From positions 1 to 24,726 of the forward strand of contig CAWZYQ010000047.1 in the NCBI GenBank assembly GCA_963966275.1: a DNA stretch of 24,726 bases, in the 5' to 3' direction. A model generated the notes under the pieces. The model did no database searches, had not been told where the DNA came from, and saw only the letters and a list, made by a program, of their open reading frames with translations. The DNA comes from UBA10427 sp003500135. GTDB lineage: Bacteria > Bacteroidota > Bacteroidia > Cytophagales > Cyclobacteriaceae. This document shows, piece after piece, positions 22,827 to 24,726 of this stretch. Each line of letters begins with the position of its first letter. Positions within the stretch are counted from its first letter, which is position 1. The position numbers and the translations under genes were made by a program.

Positions 22827-24202
22827 ATCAATGTAAGCTTTTTATTCACCTCCATTGCCATGGCTTCCTGCCTTAATTCAGACTTCAGACCTCTCGCATA
22901 TGCCACTACCTGATCGATGTATTGCTGAAGGTCTTTGGCGGTAGTGTAGGCATAAACCAGGTAAATTTTCTCACCTACAATACCAATTTTTTCGCTGTTC
23001 CATACTCCTTTCACTTCTTCGAGCGTGGCGCCACCGAAACATCCTCCCATAAAATTCATGGTTTTATCTATTATAGCTGATGAATCCATTGTCTCGCCCG
23101 AATCGTATTTACTTGGTATGAAAATTCCAACCCGGTTATTTCGTTCAAAACGGTCTACCAGTTTCCTGCAAAACAAAGTAAGAGGGTGGCTCATTTCAAC
23201 CTGTTCAAAACCTGAATATGATTCATCCAAAAAGTCATTCTCCCCTATCTCAAATACATTTTTCCCGGAGATTTGCCCTGGTTTCTGCCCCATGGCTATT
23301 TGATAATATTCAATTTCACGGCCGTGAAGCAGTGATTGGTATGACCTGATGAACATATTGGCTTTATGCATATCGGACTTTGTGCCGTTGTGCAAATAAA
23401 TAAGGTGGGTCAGGTTTTCCCCCATAAATTGAATTTTGGCTGGCGGCGCCTCATTCAAATAAAGCACTACATCGGAAAAGTCATTGAGCAACCTGTCGGT
23501 TGTAAGAGGCAGGTTATTGATTTGTCCGAAAGGCAGTTTTTGGGGTTCGCTGAGCACAGTAAGGCCGCTTTCCATCAAATGGTAAGGCCCGTCTGAATTA
23601 CCGTTTTTTTCGGCATCAACCTTTAACTCTGATGCTTCAGGCCACTCGGCATAAATGGTCGATGTAAGGGATTGTCGGTGCATTTCACTGGCCAGAAGCC
23701 TACTCAAAATATTACTGTTCGGCGTGTCGTGTAAATCAAATATCAATATGAGACGTGACCTCTTCCCTCCTCTCAGGAGTCTTTTATTGGTATTGGTCAG
23801 GTAATTGGCCAGGGTTTTGGAAAGTTGAAGGCCTATCTGACCGTAACGGCGCATAATTTCCATGAAGAAGTCAGCTTCCAGCTTTATTACTTCCGTATTA
23901 CTTAGGGACAAAACAGTGGCAGACCGTGGAACACCCTGAACCACCCCCACTTCGCCGAAAGTTTGACCTTTCATCAGGTAGGCTAAAATTGTATCCCTTC
24001 CGTCAGTTTTTACTTTTTTAACTACATTGATTCCACTGGCGATTATAAATACGCTGTCACTTTGTTCCCCCTCCTTTACAACAGTATCACCACCATTGAA
24101 AGCCATCACTGTGCAATGTGAAGCAATTTCCAAAAGCGCTTCCTGGTCAAGGTGCCGGAATAAGTCATTTTCCTGCAATATTTGAACGATCTTTTCTTTC
24201 AT
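22823..24202 (-). CDS. Cyclic-nucleotide-binding protein with NTE-like linker and novel C-terminal domain
   Basis: 459 aa in three parts. Residues 5-135 are a CRP/cNMP-binding domain; the phosphate-binding cassette is readable as FGEVGVVQGVPRSATV (82-97), with the key E84, R93 and A95, so it should bind cAMP, cGMP or a similar nucleotide. Residues 140-345 look like the Rossmann-like linker that follows cNMP domains in neuropathy-target-esterase (NTE) proteins: NTNKRLLRGGKRSRLILIFD, then SDVVLYLNEAPPAKIQFM, and LTHLIYLHNG. In those proteins a patatin esterase follows, but no GxSxG or GGGxRG motif is present here. Residues 357-459 form a separate domain (NRVGIFIPSKYDSGE, FMGGCFGGATLEEVKGVWNS, IYLVYAYTTAKDLQQYIDQV, LRQEAMAMEV) that I recall as a free-standing protein of about 100 aa in bacteria and phages with no known function. 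Cytoplasmic. The first domain is certain, the others are inference. Confidence 0.85.
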   Translation of the reverse strand: MKEKIVQILQENDLFRHLDQEALLEIASHCTVMAFNGGDTVVKEGEQSDSVFIIASGINVVKKVKTDGRDTILAYLMKGQTFGEVGVVQGVPRSATVLSLSNTEVIKLEADFFMEIMRRYGQIGLQLSKTLANYLTNTNKRLLRGGKRSRLILIFDLHDTPNSNILSRLLASEMHRQSLTSTIYAEWPEASELKVDAEKNGNSDGPYHLMESGLTVLSEPQKLPFGQINNLPLTTDRLLNDFSDVVLYLNEAPPAKIQFMGENLTHLIYLHNGTKSDMHKANMFIRSYQSLLHGREIEYYQIAMGQKPGQISGKNVFEIGENDFLDESYSGFEQVEMSHPLTLFCRKLVDRFERNNRVGIFIPSKYDSGETMDSSAIIDKTMNFMGGCFGGATLEEVKGVWNSEKIGIVGEKIYLVYAYTTAKDLQQYIDQVVAYARGLKSELRQEAMAMEVNKKLTLI

Positions 24203-24236
24203 TCCTATGCGAACATAACACTTTTATGGAATGTTC
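24200..24236 (-). promoter_or_regulatory. Alternative hairpins in the leader of the cNMP-binding gene
   Basis: On the minus strand CATTCC (24233-24228) can pair with GGAATG (24205-24200), which holds the start codon, and GAACA (24236-24232) can pair with TGTTC (24215-24211). The two stems share bases, so only one can form. Both are short (5-6 bp). Confidence 0.3.
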
Positions 24237-24329
24237 CTTTAAAAAATGGCAAAACAAAATACAGGATTAAAAAATCATTAATTTAACTATGGGGAATTTC
24301 ATTTGATAAAACTTATCACACTTTTATTA

Positions 24330-24701
24330 ATGAACCGGCTTAACATTTTTTTCAAAATCGTTCAATCCTTTTTTGATCAAAAAATCAATTACAAAGGAAT
24401 GTTTCTGATTCTTTTCGTTATAGCATTCTTTCTACTCCCGGCACATGCCCACAATACCTCACCATCATACCAGTTTCAGGCAGTCAAGGTAGCTAATTAC
24501 CGTACACAGGAACCGATTTATGATAGCGCCAAAGATAGTTACGGGTTTATTTGGTGGGTATCGACCCAGGGACTTTTCAGATATGACGGAAATGAAATAA
24601 TCAATATCAGAAATAATTCCAACGATTCAAACTCACTTTCATACAATTCAGTAAGATATATTACTAAAGATCTCAAGTTTCGCAGTAGAATAAGTAGTTG
24701 A
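24330..24701 (+). pseudogene. Truncated N-terminus of a two-component propeller sensor
   Basis: An ATG at 24330 opens a 123-codon frame. A membrane segment or signal peptide (MFLILFVIAFFLLPAHAHN) is followed by YQFQAVKVANYRTQEPIYDS and then one Reg_prop beta-propeller blade: KDSYGFIWWVSTQGLFRYDG, and the start of the next, NSLSYNSVRYITKD. Such blades open hybrid histidine kinases or ligand-sensing regulators of over 900 aa. Here the frame leaves the pattern after ITKD (about 24669) with LKFRSRISS and stops at 24701, and the 25 bases after it hold more stops. The gene is therefore broken by an insertion or rearrangement, or cut by the end of the assembled contig. A second ATG at 24399 gives the signal peptide directly and could be the true start. 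Confidence 0.7.
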
Positions 24702-24726
24702 GAATGAGTATAGTAAGAAAATAAAA
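24670..24726. other. Sequence of unknown origin after the broken sensor gene
   Basis: From about 24670 the reading frame loses its similarity to propeller blades and the sequence becomes AT-rich with stops in the frame of the gene. It could be the end of an insertion sequence or unrelated sequence after a rearrangement. 57 bases are too few to identify it. Confidence 0.3.

Overview
The window is a densely packed stretch of a Bacteroidota chromosome, probably Cytophagales-like and marine. Four things point there: a subtilisin-family protease with a type IX secretion (T9SS) C-terminal sorting domain; a TonB-dependent receptor with an N-terminal carboxypeptidase-regulatory-like domain; the start of a 'two-component regulator propeller' sensor; and TAnnTTTG-type -7 promoter boxes with few Shine-Dalgarno sequences. 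No tRNA, rRNA, CRISPR array, phage or complete insertion sequence is visible, and no gene-free stretch reaches 300 bases.

Layout. 1-2354 (-): very large polytopic membrane protein (DUF2339). 2538-4064 (+): GNAT acetyltransferase fused to a carbon-nitrogen hydrolase. 4078-5854: SRPBCC-domain secreted protein (-), a 75-aa two-helix membrane protein (+) and an NmrA-like NAD(P)-binding protein (-). 5972-6880 (+): a broken DinB/maleylpyruvate-isomerase-like gene carrying a 1-base deletion and a 62-bp palindromic insertion with a 5-bp target duplication. 6877-12387 (-): a complete tripartite RND efflux operon in the order adaptor, pump, TolC-like channel. 12620-13087 (-): small secreted protein with its own terminator. 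13215-21733 (-): a seven-gene run with overlapping or nearly touching genes: mnmA, lipoprotein, T9SS subtilase, rpe, TonB receptor, LpoB, COG3014 lipoprotein. 21864-22826 (+): TIGR01212 radical SAM protein. 22823-24202 (-): cyclic-nucleotide-binding protein with an unusual architecture. 24330-24701 (+): start of a sensor protein whose homology stops abruptly near 24670.

How genes work together. The efflux operon encodes all three parts of an envelope-spanning pump with no regulator beside it. In the mnmA-led run, housekeeping genes (tRNA thiolation, pentose phosphate epimerase) are joined to cell-envelope genes. The LpoB/COG3014 pair is a known neighbourhood linked to peptidoglycan synthase activation in other phyla. 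Convergent genes end inside one another at three places (4973-4983, 6877-6880, 22823-22826), so transcripts must converge or overlap there.

Most interesting items: (1) the 62-bp, two-hairpin insertion at 6620-6681 that can be excised in silico to restore a 280-codon gene exactly, a good candidate for a small non-autonomous mobile element; (2) the 459-aa protein at 22823-24202, which looks like a neuropathy-target-esterase-type regulator (cNMP domain plus Rossmann-like linker) in which the patatin esterase is replaced by a small domain I believe also exists as a stand-alone protein; (3) the abrupt break at about 24670, which may mark a mobile-element junction; (4) apparent several-fold over-representation of the palindrome GGCGCC.
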